DNA of 14,074 bases from Candidatus Hydrogenedentota bacterium (lineage in GTDB: Bacteria; Hydrogenedentota; Hydrogenedentia; Hydrogenedentales; CAITNO01), in assembly GCA_007124105.1 (NCBI GenBank), contig SLFT01000529.1:1-14074 (forward strand). Direction: 5' to 3'. Below, piece by piece: positions 7,465-14,074 of the stretch. The translations under genes and the position numbers were made by a program. The notes below the pieces were generated by a model. That model was not told the origin of the DNA, searched no databases, and worked only from the letters and a program-made list of their open reading frames with translations. Every line of letters starts with the position of its first letter. The stretch's first letter is position 1.

Positions 7465-7609
7465 TTCCCTTCCTAATCTTGTAATGCGCTTCGCGCAGCC
7501 GTTGTACAGCGTCCAATCGTTCTTCCGGCGTCATGGCGGCGTAATACCGCCGATCAAACGCCGCCGCTTCCTCGAAACTTTTAGCGCGATGCACCCAAAT
7601 CTTTTTCAT
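7403..7609 (-). CDS. Small basic protein paired with the nucleotidyltransferase
   Basis: A 68-residue protein of unknown function. The N-terminal two thirds are helical and charged, with an aromatic cluster FDRRYYAAMTPEERLDAVQ (residues 18-36) and LREAHYKIRKG. The C-terminus is strongly basic (RLRRHVTVIKRQ). I recall similar small proteins next to nucleotidyltransferase genes of this kind, which suggests a conserved partner, but I cannot name a family. The stop lies 62 bp inside the nucleotidyltransferase gene, and the ribosome site of that gene sits within the codons for KIRKG. The start (7609) has only a weak GTAGGCG upstream. The tight overlap fits translational coupling and a role as partner, inhibitor or antitoxin; this is inference. 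Confidence 0.65.
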   Translation of the reverse strand: MKKIWVHRAKSFEEAAAFDRRYYAAMTPEERLDAVQRLREAHYKIRKGNGQDAGAIRLRRHVTVIKRQ

Positions 7610-7722
7610 AACGCCTACATTCCCGCTGGTTCGTCACGCACGTCCTAGCTTCAAGCGCATGACACTGCCTGTTATCTTACGCCTGTATTGCGCGCCCATG
7701 CAAACAGGGTTTTATCTTTGAT

Positions 7723-7751
7723 TCGACATTGCCGCGCTTATTTCGTATAAT
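7723..7751 (+). promoter_or_regulatory. Strong sigma-70-type promoter of the IMP cyclohydrolase gene
   Basis: TCGACA (7723-7728, five of six matches to TTGACA) and a perfect TATAAT (7746-7751) are separated by exactly 17 bp. Transcription would begin near 7758, leaving a leader of about 63 nt before the ATG at 7821. I see no convincing purine riboswitch in so short a leader. Confidence 0.7.
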
Positions 7752-7820
7752 AGGCGATCCCGTTTGCTTATTCAGGATCAACAACAGGACAGAGTTCCTA
7801 TTTCACGGGAGAATCAGGCT

Positions 7821-8426
7821 ATGCCGAGAATACGGCGCGCTATAGTGAGTTGTCACGACAAAACAGGCATTGTGGAGCTGGCGCAGCTGCTGTCGGAATA
7901 CGACGTGGAGATTGTGAGCACGTCGGGTACGCTTGCGTTGCTTGCCGAAGCGGGCGTTGCGGCGATTAGTATTGCGGATTTCACGGGCATCCCCGAACTG
8001 ATGGACGGACGCGTGAAATCGTTGCATCCCAAGGTACACGCCGGGCTGCTGGGCATTCGTGACAGCAAATTGCATCAGGAACAATTGCAGGCCCATGAAT
8101 GGCCCTGGATTGATATGGTTGTCGCGAACTTACAGCCCGTCAACGAGCTGATGGCGTGCCCGGGCATCAGCGCGGACGAAGTGGTCGAGCAAATAGATAT
8201 TGGCGGCGCGGCCATGCTGCGTTCTGCGGCAAAAAATTTCCGCTATGTGACCGTCGTCGCCAACCCGCAATGGTATCCGCGGATTATGCACGAATTGCGC
8301 GCTCACGAGTGCGATACGTCCTATGACACGCGGTTTACGCTGGCGCGCGAGGTGTTTGAATGCGTAGCCGCCTACGACGCCGCCATTGCGGCTTATCTCA
8401 AGGAGCGCGAGCCGAAGCCGGCCTAA
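7821..8426 (+). CDS. purH: Stand-alone IMP cyclohydrolase (N-terminal half of PurH)
   Basis: A 201-residue protein matching only the MGS-like IMP cyclohydrolase half of bifunctional PurH (usually about 520 residues). It closes FAICAR to IMP, the last step of de novo purine synthesis. Visible motifs are STSGT (33-37, phosphate loop), DGRVKSLHPKVH with Lys66, and IDIGG with Asp126 followed by RSAAKN with Lys138. These match the residues placed in the active site of human ATIC (Lys66, Asp125, Lys137). The fourth, Tyr104 in the usual NLYPF, is Gln105 here (NLQPV). The protein ends where the formyltransferase half should begin. No formyltransferase fragment follows in any frame before purD, so this is a genuine short form rather than a frameshift. 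The ATG at 7821 has GGGAG 9 nt upstream; an upstream in-frame start would add 19 unrelated residues. purD follows on the same strand after 271 bp. Confidence 0.88.
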   Translation: MPRIRRAIVSCHDKTGIVELAQLLSEYDVEIVSTSGTLALLAEAGVAAISIADFTGIPELMDGRVKSLHPKVHAGLLGIRDSKLHQEQLQAHEWPWIDMVVANLQPVNELMACPGISADEVVEQIDIGGAAMLRSAAKNFRYVTVVANPQWYPRIMHELRAHECDTSYDTRFTLAREVFECVAAYDAAIAAYLKEREPKPA

Positions 8427-8697
8427 TTGCTTTTGCGACGGCTTATTCACAATGAACGGTTTATCTATCCACTGACGCGCGCGATTTGGATCGCAAGCGT
8501 CATACATCCAGAAGAATAAACACTGGAAACAGGTGTACCTCGGGCGCTCCCCCCCCCACCAGCCTTATTGGGGTTGCGTGGCATGGTGTAGCGTGATGGA
8601 GTTGTTAACTGGCTGCCTGGATGCGCGGCTTAGCGCTGCATGTGCGGTTTGAATGCGCACACGCCGGCGCTTAACGAAGAAAAGGATCATTGCTGCC

Positions 8698-9978
8698 ATG
8701 AACGTACTTGTAATTGGAAGCGGCGGACGCGAACATGCCCTTGCCTGGAAGATTGCGAAAAGCCCTCTGGTCGAAAAAGTATACGGCGCGCCGGGCAATC
8801 CGGGTATAGAGAACCTTGACAAAGGCATTTGTGTGAGCGTCGCAGCGGACGATTTTGACATGCTGGCGGCCTATGTCGAGGCGCAGAATATCGGTTTGAC
8901 CGTTGTCGGCCCCGAAGACCCGCTGGCCAAGGGGATCGTGGACGCATTATCCGCGCAGGGCATGCGCGTGTTCGGACCCTCGGCGTCAGCCGCGCAGTTA
9001 GAAGCCAGTAAGCGTTTCGCCAAGGAGTTCATGACGCGACATAACATTCCAACGGCAACGTATGCCGTGTTTGACGACGCTGAGGAAGCCATACGGTATG
9101 TCCGCGATACGGGCACACCGCTGGTGGTGAAGGCTGACGGACTGGCAGCGGGCAAGGGTGTTACTGTGGCCGGCGATGTTTCACAGGCTGAAGCGGCGAT
9201 ACGCGCCGCCATGGAGAACCGCGTGTTCGGCGACGCGGGCAACCAGGTGGTAATCGAGGAATGTCTGGTGGGCGAGGAAGCCTCTATTCTGGCGTTTTGC
9301 GACGGAACCACATTCATGCCGCTGGCATCGAGTCAGGACCACAAACCCGCCTTCGATAATGATGAAGGACCGAATACGGGCGGCATGGGCGCGTATTCAC
9401 CCGCGCCCGTGGTGACCGACGCCATGATGAAACGGATTAACACCGAAATACTCGGGCCGTGCATCAAGGGCATGGCGGCGGAGGGCATGCCCTATAAAGG
9501 CATATTGTACGCCGGATTGATTATTACCGAAGACGGCCCCAAGGTCATTGAATTCAATGTGCGCTTCGGCGATCCCGAGACCCAGGCCATTCTACCGCGC
9601 ATGACCACGGACATTGTACCGCTGTTTCTGGCATGTTGCGACGGCAAGCTCGACCAGCACAAAATCGAATACAGCGACTGGCCTTGTGTGACTGTGGTAA
9701 TGGCCAGTGGCGGTTACCCCGGCGCGTACAAGAAGGGCATTCCCATCGAAGGGATCACCGTCGCCGAAGCGCTCAGCGACGTCATGGTATTCCAGGCGGG
9801 CGTCAAACAGGAGCGCGGCGATTTGTTCACCGCCGGCGGACGGGTACTCAACGTTACCGCGATGGCGCCTACACTGCCCGAAGCCATTGAAAAGGCTTAC
9901 GAAGCCGTGGGAGGCATCCAGTTCGAAGGCGCCCACTACCGAACCGATATTGGCAAAAAGGCGTTGCGCCACGTATAG
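8698..9978 (+). CDS. purD: Phosphoribosylamine-glycine ligase (GAR synthetase)
   Basis: A 426-residue protein, the usual length (E. coli 429). It joins glycine to phosphoribosylamine with ATP, the second step of purine synthesis, in the cytosol. The N-domain starts VLVIGSGGREHALAWK. GPEDPLAKGIVD and GPSASAAQLEASK follow, then the ATP-grasp core with VVKADGLAAGKGV (Lys145, glycine loop 148-154) and SSQDHKPAFDNDEGPNTGGM. The metal-binding EFNVRFGDPETQ (Glu285, Asn287) and a C-domain with MASGGYPGAYKKG complete the protein. All key motifs are intact. The ATG at 8698 has AAAGGA about 11 nt upstream; an in-frame start at 8653 lacks this. The gap from the IMP cyclohydrolase gene (8427-8697) contains a run of nine C (8549-8557) and no clear terminator, so co-transcription from the 7723 promoter is possible. 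Confidence 0.97.
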   Translation: MNVLVIGSGGREHALAWKIAKSPLVEKVYGAPGNPGIENLDKGICVSVAADDFDMLAAYVEAQNIGLTVVGPEDPLAKGIVDALSAQGMRVFGPSASAAQLEASKRFAKEFMTRHNIPTATYAVFDDAEEAIRYVRDTGTPLVVKADGLAAGKGVTVAGDVSQAEAAIRAAMENRVFGDAGNQVVIEECLVGEEASILAFCDGTTFMPLASSQDHKPAFDNDEGPNTGGMGAYSPAPVVTDAMMKRINTEILGPCIKGMAAEGMPYKGILYAGLIITEDGPKVIEFNVRFGDPETQAILPRMTTDIVPLFLACCDGKLDQHKIEYSDWPCVTVVMASGGYPGAYKKGIPIEGITVAEALSDVMVFQAGVKQERGDLFTAGGRVLNVTAMAPTLPEAIEKAYEAVGGIQFEGAHYRTDIGKKALRHV

Positions 9979-10369
9979 CGTTTTCTTCTGACATACTGGT
10001 GCCGCGCAATATTTTTCTGGGAATGAATTAGATGCCAATGGCTGACGAACAGGCACTCACTGAAAAAGCTTATTCGTTTTGTGACCGAGTGAAACGTGTC
10101 TGGCAGAAATGCCCGTCTTGTCGGCTACTCTCTGCATCATCCTCATTGTGTCACAGAGGTTGCGCAATTACACTCTCTGTCATCTTGTTCTATGCGCTAC
10201 ATTACTTGAGTCTCGACAGCTTTCCGAAAGGGCCCTGGTTCTTTCTCATTGCAGCGCCTGGCCCAATCTTCATCTTGTGCGGTGGCCTTAGCCCGGATAT
10301 TTCACCAGATTTCTGTTGCGCCTGACAGCGCGCCTCAACTCTCGCGCCGGGCCATGCATTATACGGCCC
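9979..10369. other. Mostly non-coding region between convergent purD and rpoN
   Basis: This 391-bp stretch holds one doubtful small ORF (10032-10325, listed separately). Just behind the rpoN stop, GGGCC (10349-10353) and GGCCC (10365-10369) form a 5-bp dyad with an 11-nt centre, but no T-run follows on the minus strand. I see no convincing terminator for purD. Confidence 0.5.
10032..10325 (+). CDS. Doubtful small membrane protein
   Basis: A 97-residue open frame with a GGGAA about 9 nt before the ATG. Residues about 45-62 (ITLSVILFYALHYLSL) and 67-85 (GPWFFLIAAPGPIFILCGG) read as plausible membrane helices. The part before them (CRLLSASSSLCHRG) is of low complexity and the C-terminus is short and odd. 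Another frame in this stretch is also hydrophobic (MPVLSATLCIILIVSQ, from 10109), so this could be a frameshifted remnant. I recognise no family. Confidence 0.3.
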   Translation: MPMADEQALTEKAYSFCDRVKRVWQKCPSCRLLSASSSLCHRGCAITLSVILFYALHYLSLDSFPKGPWFFLIAAPGPIFILCGGLSPDISPDFCCA

Positions 10370-11839
10370 TCAATAACTGCGACGCATTTTAGCCGGGAAG
10401 ATGCCCATTTCCTCGCGGTATTTTGCGATGGTGCGTCGGGCCACATTCGCGCCCTGTTCTTTCAGCAAGTCGGCAATCTTCTGGTCGCTGAGCGGCTTAT
10501 GCTTGTCCTCGCTTTCGATGATTTTCTTGATTTGTGCGCAGATTGCTGTCGAGGATTGCGCCTCGCCCATGTCTGAACGCAGGCCCGTGGAAAAGAAGTA
10601 TTTCAATTCGAAGAGCCCCTGGGGCGTCTGGATGTATTTGCCGTTTACCGTGCGCGAGATGGTGCTCTCGTGCAGCCCCACCTTGTTCGCTACTTCCTCG
10701 AGTGTGAGCGGCTTCATGTATTCGACGCCCTTCTCCAGGAACGCGCGCTGCGCGTCCACGATGGCCTGAGCGGTTTTGCGGATTGTGTCCTGGCGCCGTT
10801 CGATGTTGCGCACGAGCCAGCGGGCGGTCTCAAGGTTCTCGCGAATGTAATCGCGCTCTTCCTTCGACATCTTCTTACTGCGCACTTCTTTGATATAGGC
10901 GCTGTTGATGGCCACGGCGGGCATGGCGTCGGCGGTCAGCATGACAATATAGTCGTCATCCACCTGCTCCACAACCACTTCCGGTGTGATATAGGCCGGC
11001 GGCGCGCTGCTGTACTCGCGTCCCGGCCAGGGGTCAAGCCGCGCGACAAGGCTTTTCAACGCCTCCACGCGTTCGGGCGCCATATCCATGGCGCGGGCTA
11101 TCTGGGGGATGCGTCCCCGCGTCAGGTCTTCCCAATGGTCGCGCACGAGCGTCTTCAGTTCTTCGTTGTCCGGGAATTCCACCTCGATTTGGAGCAGTAA
11201 ACAATCGGCTATATCCGTAGCGCCCACACCGGTAGGTTCAAATTTTCTGATAATATCGAGTACGGCGGCCACATTGGACTCCGGCATATCGAGTTCCCGG
11301 GCGATCTCGGCAACATCGCCGGTAAAATAGCCGTTGTCGTCCGTGTCGCCAATGATAATGCGTTCGCCAATGGCGTATTCCTCGGCCGTCTCGGCGGTAA
11401 TGCGCATCTGGTCAAGCAGGTGGGCGCGCAACGATTCACCCTGGGTAACGGAATCCTGATAATAGCGCCATGCTTCATCCGTGTCGGGGTTGCGCGAAAA
11501 GTCCTCGCCCTCTCGGCGCCAGTCCGATTCATTCCCCATGTCGCGTCCCTCGTCGCCGAGTTTCAAGTCGCTGTCGGAACGCCCCAGTACCGTTTGCTCA
11601 TAATCCTGTTCGATCTTTTCTTCGCTTTCCTCGGCGCCCGACGACGCTTCCGGCGGCATTTCAGACAAGACCGTCTCGCGCGAGCGCACCCGGTCCAGAA
11701 AAGGATTGGCCTCGAGGGTCTGTTCAATAAACTGATCAAGCTCGATACTGTTCATCTGGAGCATTTGCAGCGATTGCTGCATCTGCGGCGCAAGTATCTG
11801 GCGCTGTTGTTGTCTCAGGTGCTGTTCAAAACGTATCAT
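10370..11839 (-). CDS. rpoN: RNA polymerase sigma-54 factor
   Basis: A 489-residue protein, the usual length. It directs core RNA polymerase to -24/-12 promoters and needs an AAA+ activator such as the PspF-like protein at 5539. Region I (1-50) is Gln/Leu-rich (LRQQQRQILAPQMQQSLQML) and contacts the activator. Region II (about 55-125) is acidic. The core-binding domain follows. A helix-turn-helix (about 378-405, GLHESTISRTVNGKYIQTP) precedes GLFELKYFFS, and the RpoN box ARRTIAKYRE (467-476), which reads the -24 element, is intact. The ATG at 11839 matches the family start; a GTG at 11893 would add 18 residues. Neither has a strong ribosome site. The usual neighbours lptB, hpf and ptsN are absent: purD lies downstream, convergent, and an exported protein diverges upstream. 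Confidence 0.97.
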   Translation of the reverse strand: MIRFEQHLRQQQRQILAPQMQQSLQMLQMNSIELDQFIEQTLEANPFLDRVRSRETVLSEMPPEASSGAEESEEKIEQDYEQTVLGRSDSDLKLGDEGRDMGNESDWRREGEDFSRNPDTDEAWRYYQDSVTQGESLRAHLLDQMRITAETAEEYAIGERIIIGDTDDNGYFTGDVAEIARELDMPESNVAAVLDIIRKFEPTGVGATDIADCLLLQIEVEFPDNEELKTLVRDHWEDLTRGRIPQIARAMDMAPERVEALKSLVARLDPWPGREYSSAPPAYITPEVVVEQVDDDYIVMLTADAMPAVAINSAYIKEVRSKKMSKEERDYIRENLETARWLVRNIERRQDTIRKTAQAIVDAQRAFLEKGVEYMKPLTLEEVANKVGLHESTISRTVNGKYIQTPQGLFELKYFFSTGLRSDMGEAQSSTAICAQIKKIIESEDKHKPLSDQKIADLLKEQGANVARRTIAKYREEMGIFPAKMRRSY

Positions 11840-11863
11840 AATCAATGTGTCCACAAATAAAAT

Positions 11864-11883
11864 GCGCGCGAAAAACCGCGCGC
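11864..11883 (-). promoter_or_regulatory. GC-rich hairpin in the rpoN leader
   Basis: GCGCGCG (11864-11870) and CGCGCGC (11877-11883) form a perfect 7-bp stem around a 6-nt loop, 24 bp upstream of the rpoN ATG. In the rpoN mRNA it would be a very stable stem just before the ribosome-binding region, which itself is weak. It could limit translation or mark where translation starts. The same bases would be coding if the GTG at 11893 were used. Confidence 0.4.
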
Positions 11884-11913
11884 CGTCAAACACCGCGGCG
11901 CGGCCTGTCCTTT

Positions 11914-11943
11914 ATTGTACTCTATCAGCTGGAATTTGAACAA
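11914..11943 (-). promoter_or_regulatory. Possible rpoN promoter
   Basis: On the minus strand TACAAT (11919-11914, five of six matches to TATAAT) lies 18 bp from TTGTTC (11943-11938, three of six to TTGACA). The start would be near 11907. On the plus strand the same segment offers TTGTAC (11915-11920) and AACAAT (11939-11944) with an 18-bp spacer, a weak promoter for the divergent exported-protein gene. Confidence 0.35.
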
Positions 11944-11987
11944 TAGGCGGCGGCGTTTGCAGACGCGTGAAAAGGAGCCATTCTGTC

Positions 11988-13817
11988 ATGAAGGTAATTT
12001 TGTCGCCATTATGGTGCCTGATATTGGGGTGCGCCGTCGCCGTAGCCAATGACGGCCCTGTCATGTATTTCGACATGGCGGCAGCCATTGCCGCCATGCC
12101 CGACGACACGGTCTTGCATTATGACGCGCTCAAAATGACGTCGGCGCTGCAAGGGCTTGCAAATCGTGATGCGCCCCGTCTTCTGATTCGTTTCCTCGAG
12201 GGCGACAGCGCCTCGGGACGAATCAACATTGATGATTATTGGCGCGACAAGATGCAGGCGACCTGGCTGCGCGATCGAGACTTTGAACCGGAAAATTCGC
12301 CGGCCGCCATGCTGCAATCTTTTGACGCTGATGTGGCAGGCTGGGTGCTCTGGGACCCCGCCGTGCCGGCCACCGCAAACGTAGCGTCCACGATATGCGG
12401 CGTGGAAAGTCTCTTGCCCATCCGCGCAAACAGCCCGCTCATTGATTATTTGCGTGACGCAGGCGTTAAGATAGAGGTGAAAAAATCGCTCGTAGGCATG
12501 TTTGACGGCAGTGAGACGGGCAGCGCAAAATGCGACGCCTATTTGTGGGCGAAACGTGAATACCTGGACACGGGAAAATGCCATCCCGCGTTGATGGCCT
12601 TTTATATAGACGCTTACACACAGCGCCCCGGCGAACCGGGGTTTCATTATGACGATCTGCCCAACTCAAAAGTAGCCAACCACGATTATTATATTGCGAA
12701 CCGCGCCTTCTTCTTTGATCTTCTTGTCTGGCCGGACGAAGCGCCCGTGGACGACCTGGAACAACCCCTGGGTACAGACCACAATACACTGGTGGAACTG
12801 TTGCAAGCGCAATACCAGCGCAACAACGGCGAGGCCTTCACCACCATCGGCGGGTTTGCCTCGTGGAACCTGAAATACACCGAACACGGCGTAGCGGGCG
12901 GCGAACGTCACCCCGTACACACAGAATGGCAATATATCGGGCTTTTCAGCGCTTATAACGCTATTCTGGACGCCGACGCCCTGGGACTGGCGTGCCTGAC
13001 CAACGCATCGGCTTACCGTCACTACCCGCTGCGTGAACGCTATGAGCAGCATGAACGGCCTGCGCCGCGTCCCCTCGAAGCCAGGACTTACGTGCTCATC
13101 TACATGGGCGACTACGATTCAGCGGCCTGGTTGTCGCGTCATATCCCGCTCGTATGGGACGACCCGGCCCGCGGCGAAATACCGATTGCCTGGGCGTTCA
13201 ATCCAAACCTTTCCGACCGTGTGCCCTACGTGTTTGATCATATTTACAACACGGCCTCGCCCAACGACTGGTTTATTGCAGGCGATTCCGGCGCGGGCTA
13301 TCTCAATCCGAACCTGCTCATCGGCGACCGGCTCGACAGCGGCTTGCCCGAGGCGCTGGACATGTGGGTTGCCCACAACCAGCACTATTTCGAGCGCTTC
13401 GACTACGACATCACCGGGTTCGTGATAAACGGGTTTCACGGCTACATGCCGTTGCGCGTACAGCAAGCTTACACCAGATTCTCGCCGCGCGGCGTGGGCA
13501 TGCAGCTGGGTTTCGAGAAGGCGCTGGTTGGTGAAACGCCTTTTATACGCCACGCGTCGGATATCTACCCGCGTCATGATAATCTGAAAGCGGCGGCGGA
13601 CCAGATGGCCGGCTTTGCCAAAGAAGAGAAGCCGCAGTTCCTGGTGTTTCGATGGATACTGCAATCACCGACCATGCTGAAGAATATCATGGCCGCTATG
13701 GACGAATACCATCCCGACCATAACTGGGAGTTCTGCGATCCGTACACCTTTTTTGATCTGTATAGGCGACATCTTGAGGGAGAAAGGCCATCCATGGACA
13801 TCCCCCGAAAACCATAA
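11988..13817 (+). CDS. Exported GxGYxYP-family protein, putative glycoside hydrolase
   Basis: A 609-residue protein with an N-terminal signal sequence. The hydrophobic stretch LSPLWCLILGCAVAVA could be cut by signal peptidase I after AVA, or lipidated at the Cys of LILGC, though that lipobox is imperfect. The N-terminal region has ALKMTSALQGLANRDAPRLL (about 48-67), typical of the first domain of this family. Residues 432-441 (GDSGAGYLNP) match the family signature GxGYxYP except that the tyrosine before the last proline is Asn440. The C-terminal half has many aromatic and acidic residues (GFVINGFHGYMP; RWILQSPT), as in the TIM-barrel-like domain predicted for the family. Members are annotated as putative glycoside hydrolases without known substrate, to my knowledge. 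The ATG at 11988 has AAGGAG 10 nt upstream. The gene stands alone, divergent from rpoN. Confidence 0.75.
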   Translation: MKVILSPLWCLILGCAVAVANDGPVMYFDMAAAIAAMPDDTVLHYDALKMTSALQGLANRDAPRLLIRFLEGDSASGRINIDDYWRDKMQATWLRDRDFEPENSPAAMLQSFDADVAGWVLWDPAVPATANVASTICGVESLLPIRANSPLIDYLRDAGVKIEVKKSLVGMFDGSETGSAKCDAYLWAKREYLDTGKCHPALMAFYIDAYTQRPGEPGFHYDDLPNSKVANHDYYIANRAFFFDLLVWPDEAPVDDLEQPLGTDHNTLVELLQAQYQRNNGEAFTTIGGFASWNLKYTEHGVAGGERHPVHTEWQYIGLFSAYNAILDADALGLACLTNASAYRHYPLRERYEQHERPAPRPLEARTYVLIYMGDYDSAAWLSRHIPLVWDDPARGEIPIAWAFNPNLSDRVPYVFDHIYNTASPNDWFIAGDSGAGYLNPNLLIGDRLDSGLPEALDMWVAHNQHYFERFDYDITGFVINGFHGYMPLRVQQAYTRFSPRGVGMQLGFEKALVGETPFIRHASDIYPRHDNLKAAADQMAGFAKEEKPQFLVFRWILQSPTMLKNIMAAMDEYHPDHNWEFCDPYTFFDLYRRHLEGERPSMDIPRKP

Positions 13818-13862
13818 AAAAATGGTTACTGTCTACTATCACAAAAACACGACGTATTATTC

Positions 13863-13882
13863 AAAAAATGCCCCGAAGGGGC
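13863..13882 (-). terminator. Intrinsic terminator on the minus strand
   Basis: On the minus strand GCCCC-TTC-GGGGC (13882-13870) is followed by A and six T (13868-13863), a classic intrinsic terminator. It points to a minus-strand gene entering from the right, beyond the window edge. For the plus-strand exported-protein gene, which ends 45 bp earlier, the stem has A-run upstream but no T-run after it. Confidence 0.6.
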
Positions 13883-13945
13883 TACATAACACTGAGTATA
13901 AAACACGACAATACGTTCATGCGTCCACTATTGGCGTATGTGTGT

Positions 13946-14065
13946 GAGTGCGCAAGTCGTACTTGCGCTTTCGCTTTCCTTTTTACGTGGGCCTTGTATA
14001 GCAATTAATCGAATCAAGGTGTACGATACTACGAAAGATAAAGCGCAAGTATGACTTGCGCACTC
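13946..14065. repeat. 120-bp inverted-repeat element made of two palindromic units (REP- or MITE-like)
   Basis: The arms 13946-13971 and 14040-14065 are inverted copies over 26 bp with one mismatch; similarity continues inward (GCGCTTT..TTTC) for several more bases. Each arm is itself a hairpin: GCGCAAGT-CGT-ACTTGCGC (13950-13968) on the left, GCGCAAGT-ATG-ACTTGCGC (14043-14061) on the right. The 68-bp centre holds no ORF. Paired palindromes in opposite orientation resemble bacterial REP doublets (BIMEs), and the long terminal inverted repeats also fit a MITE. No clear target-site duplication is visible next to the ends. Confidence 0.7.
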
Positions 14066-14074
14066 CAAATAACA

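Noticed and set aside
7684..7720. CCTGT...ACAGG followed by GTTTTATCTTT as a plus-strand terminator.
   Set aside because: The stem is 5 bp with an 18-nt loop, and no plus-strand gene lies upstream that would need it.
8427..8697. A frameshifted AICAR formyltransferase half of PurH after the cyclohydrolase.
   Set aside because: The gap is only 271 bp before purD, far too short for the roughly 300-residue domain, and no frame in it shows formyltransferase motifs.
1..14074. CRISPR arrays, tRNA or rRNA genes, and insertion-sequence transposases.
   Set aside because: I saw no regularly spaced direct repeats, no tRNA cloverleaf candidates and no transposase-like ORF on reading the window.

Overview
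The window looks like the chromosome of an environmental Gram-negative-type bacterium with moderate to high GC. It carries housekeeping genes (purD, an IMP cyclohydrolase, rpoN) among regulators, a metal exporter, a GxGYxYP-family secreted protein and non-coding inverted repeats. There is no rRNA, phage or plasmid gene to fix the taxon. GxGYxYP proteins, large CHASE/PAS sensors and a monocistronic rpoN would fit a lineage of the PVC/FCB type (for example Hydrogenedentota, Planctomycetota or Lentisphaerota), but this is a guess.

Layout, left to right. (1) 1-3835, minus strand: the first 1278 residues of a membrane sensor with an N-terminal Cache-like ectodomain, a CHASE domain and at least six PAS units; its output domain lies beyond the left edge. 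(2) 3836-4094: divergent intergenic region with a likely promoter for the sensor. (3) 4095-5372, plus: SO_0444-type Cu/Zn efflux permease with a C-terminal heavy-metal-associated (HMA) domain. (4) 5539-6564, plus: PspF-like sigma-54 activator. (5) 6565-6993: gene-free, with several inverted repeats and a terminator. (6) 7609-6994, minus: a small basic protein overlapping a nucleotidyltransferase-fold protein, possibly a two-gene toxin-antitoxin-like unit. (7) 7821-8426, plus: stand-alone IMP cyclohydrolase behind a strong sigma-70-type promoter. (8) 8698-9978, plus: purD. (9) 9979-10369: mostly empty, with one doubtful small membrane ORF. (10) 11839-10370, minus: rpoN (sigma-54). (11) 11988-13817, plus: exported GxGYxYP-family protein. 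(12) 13818-14074: a minus-strand terminator and a 120-bp inverted-repeat element.

Functional links. The PspF-like activator can only work with sigma-54, and rpoN lies about 5 kb away, but no pspA/B/C gene is present. The activator sits instead behind a metal exporter, which makes an envelope or metal stress link thinkable but unproven. The IMP cyclohydrolase and PurD act in the same pathway (de novo purine synthesis) and are adjacent on one strand. The cyclohydrolase lacks the AICAR formyltransferase half of normal PurH, so that step must be encoded elsewhere.

No single spectacular new system is evident. The best leads are the overlapping small-protein/nucleotidyltransferase pair, the split PurH with a changed active-site position, the PspF-like protein with a changed arginine-finger position, and the inverted-repeat elements.
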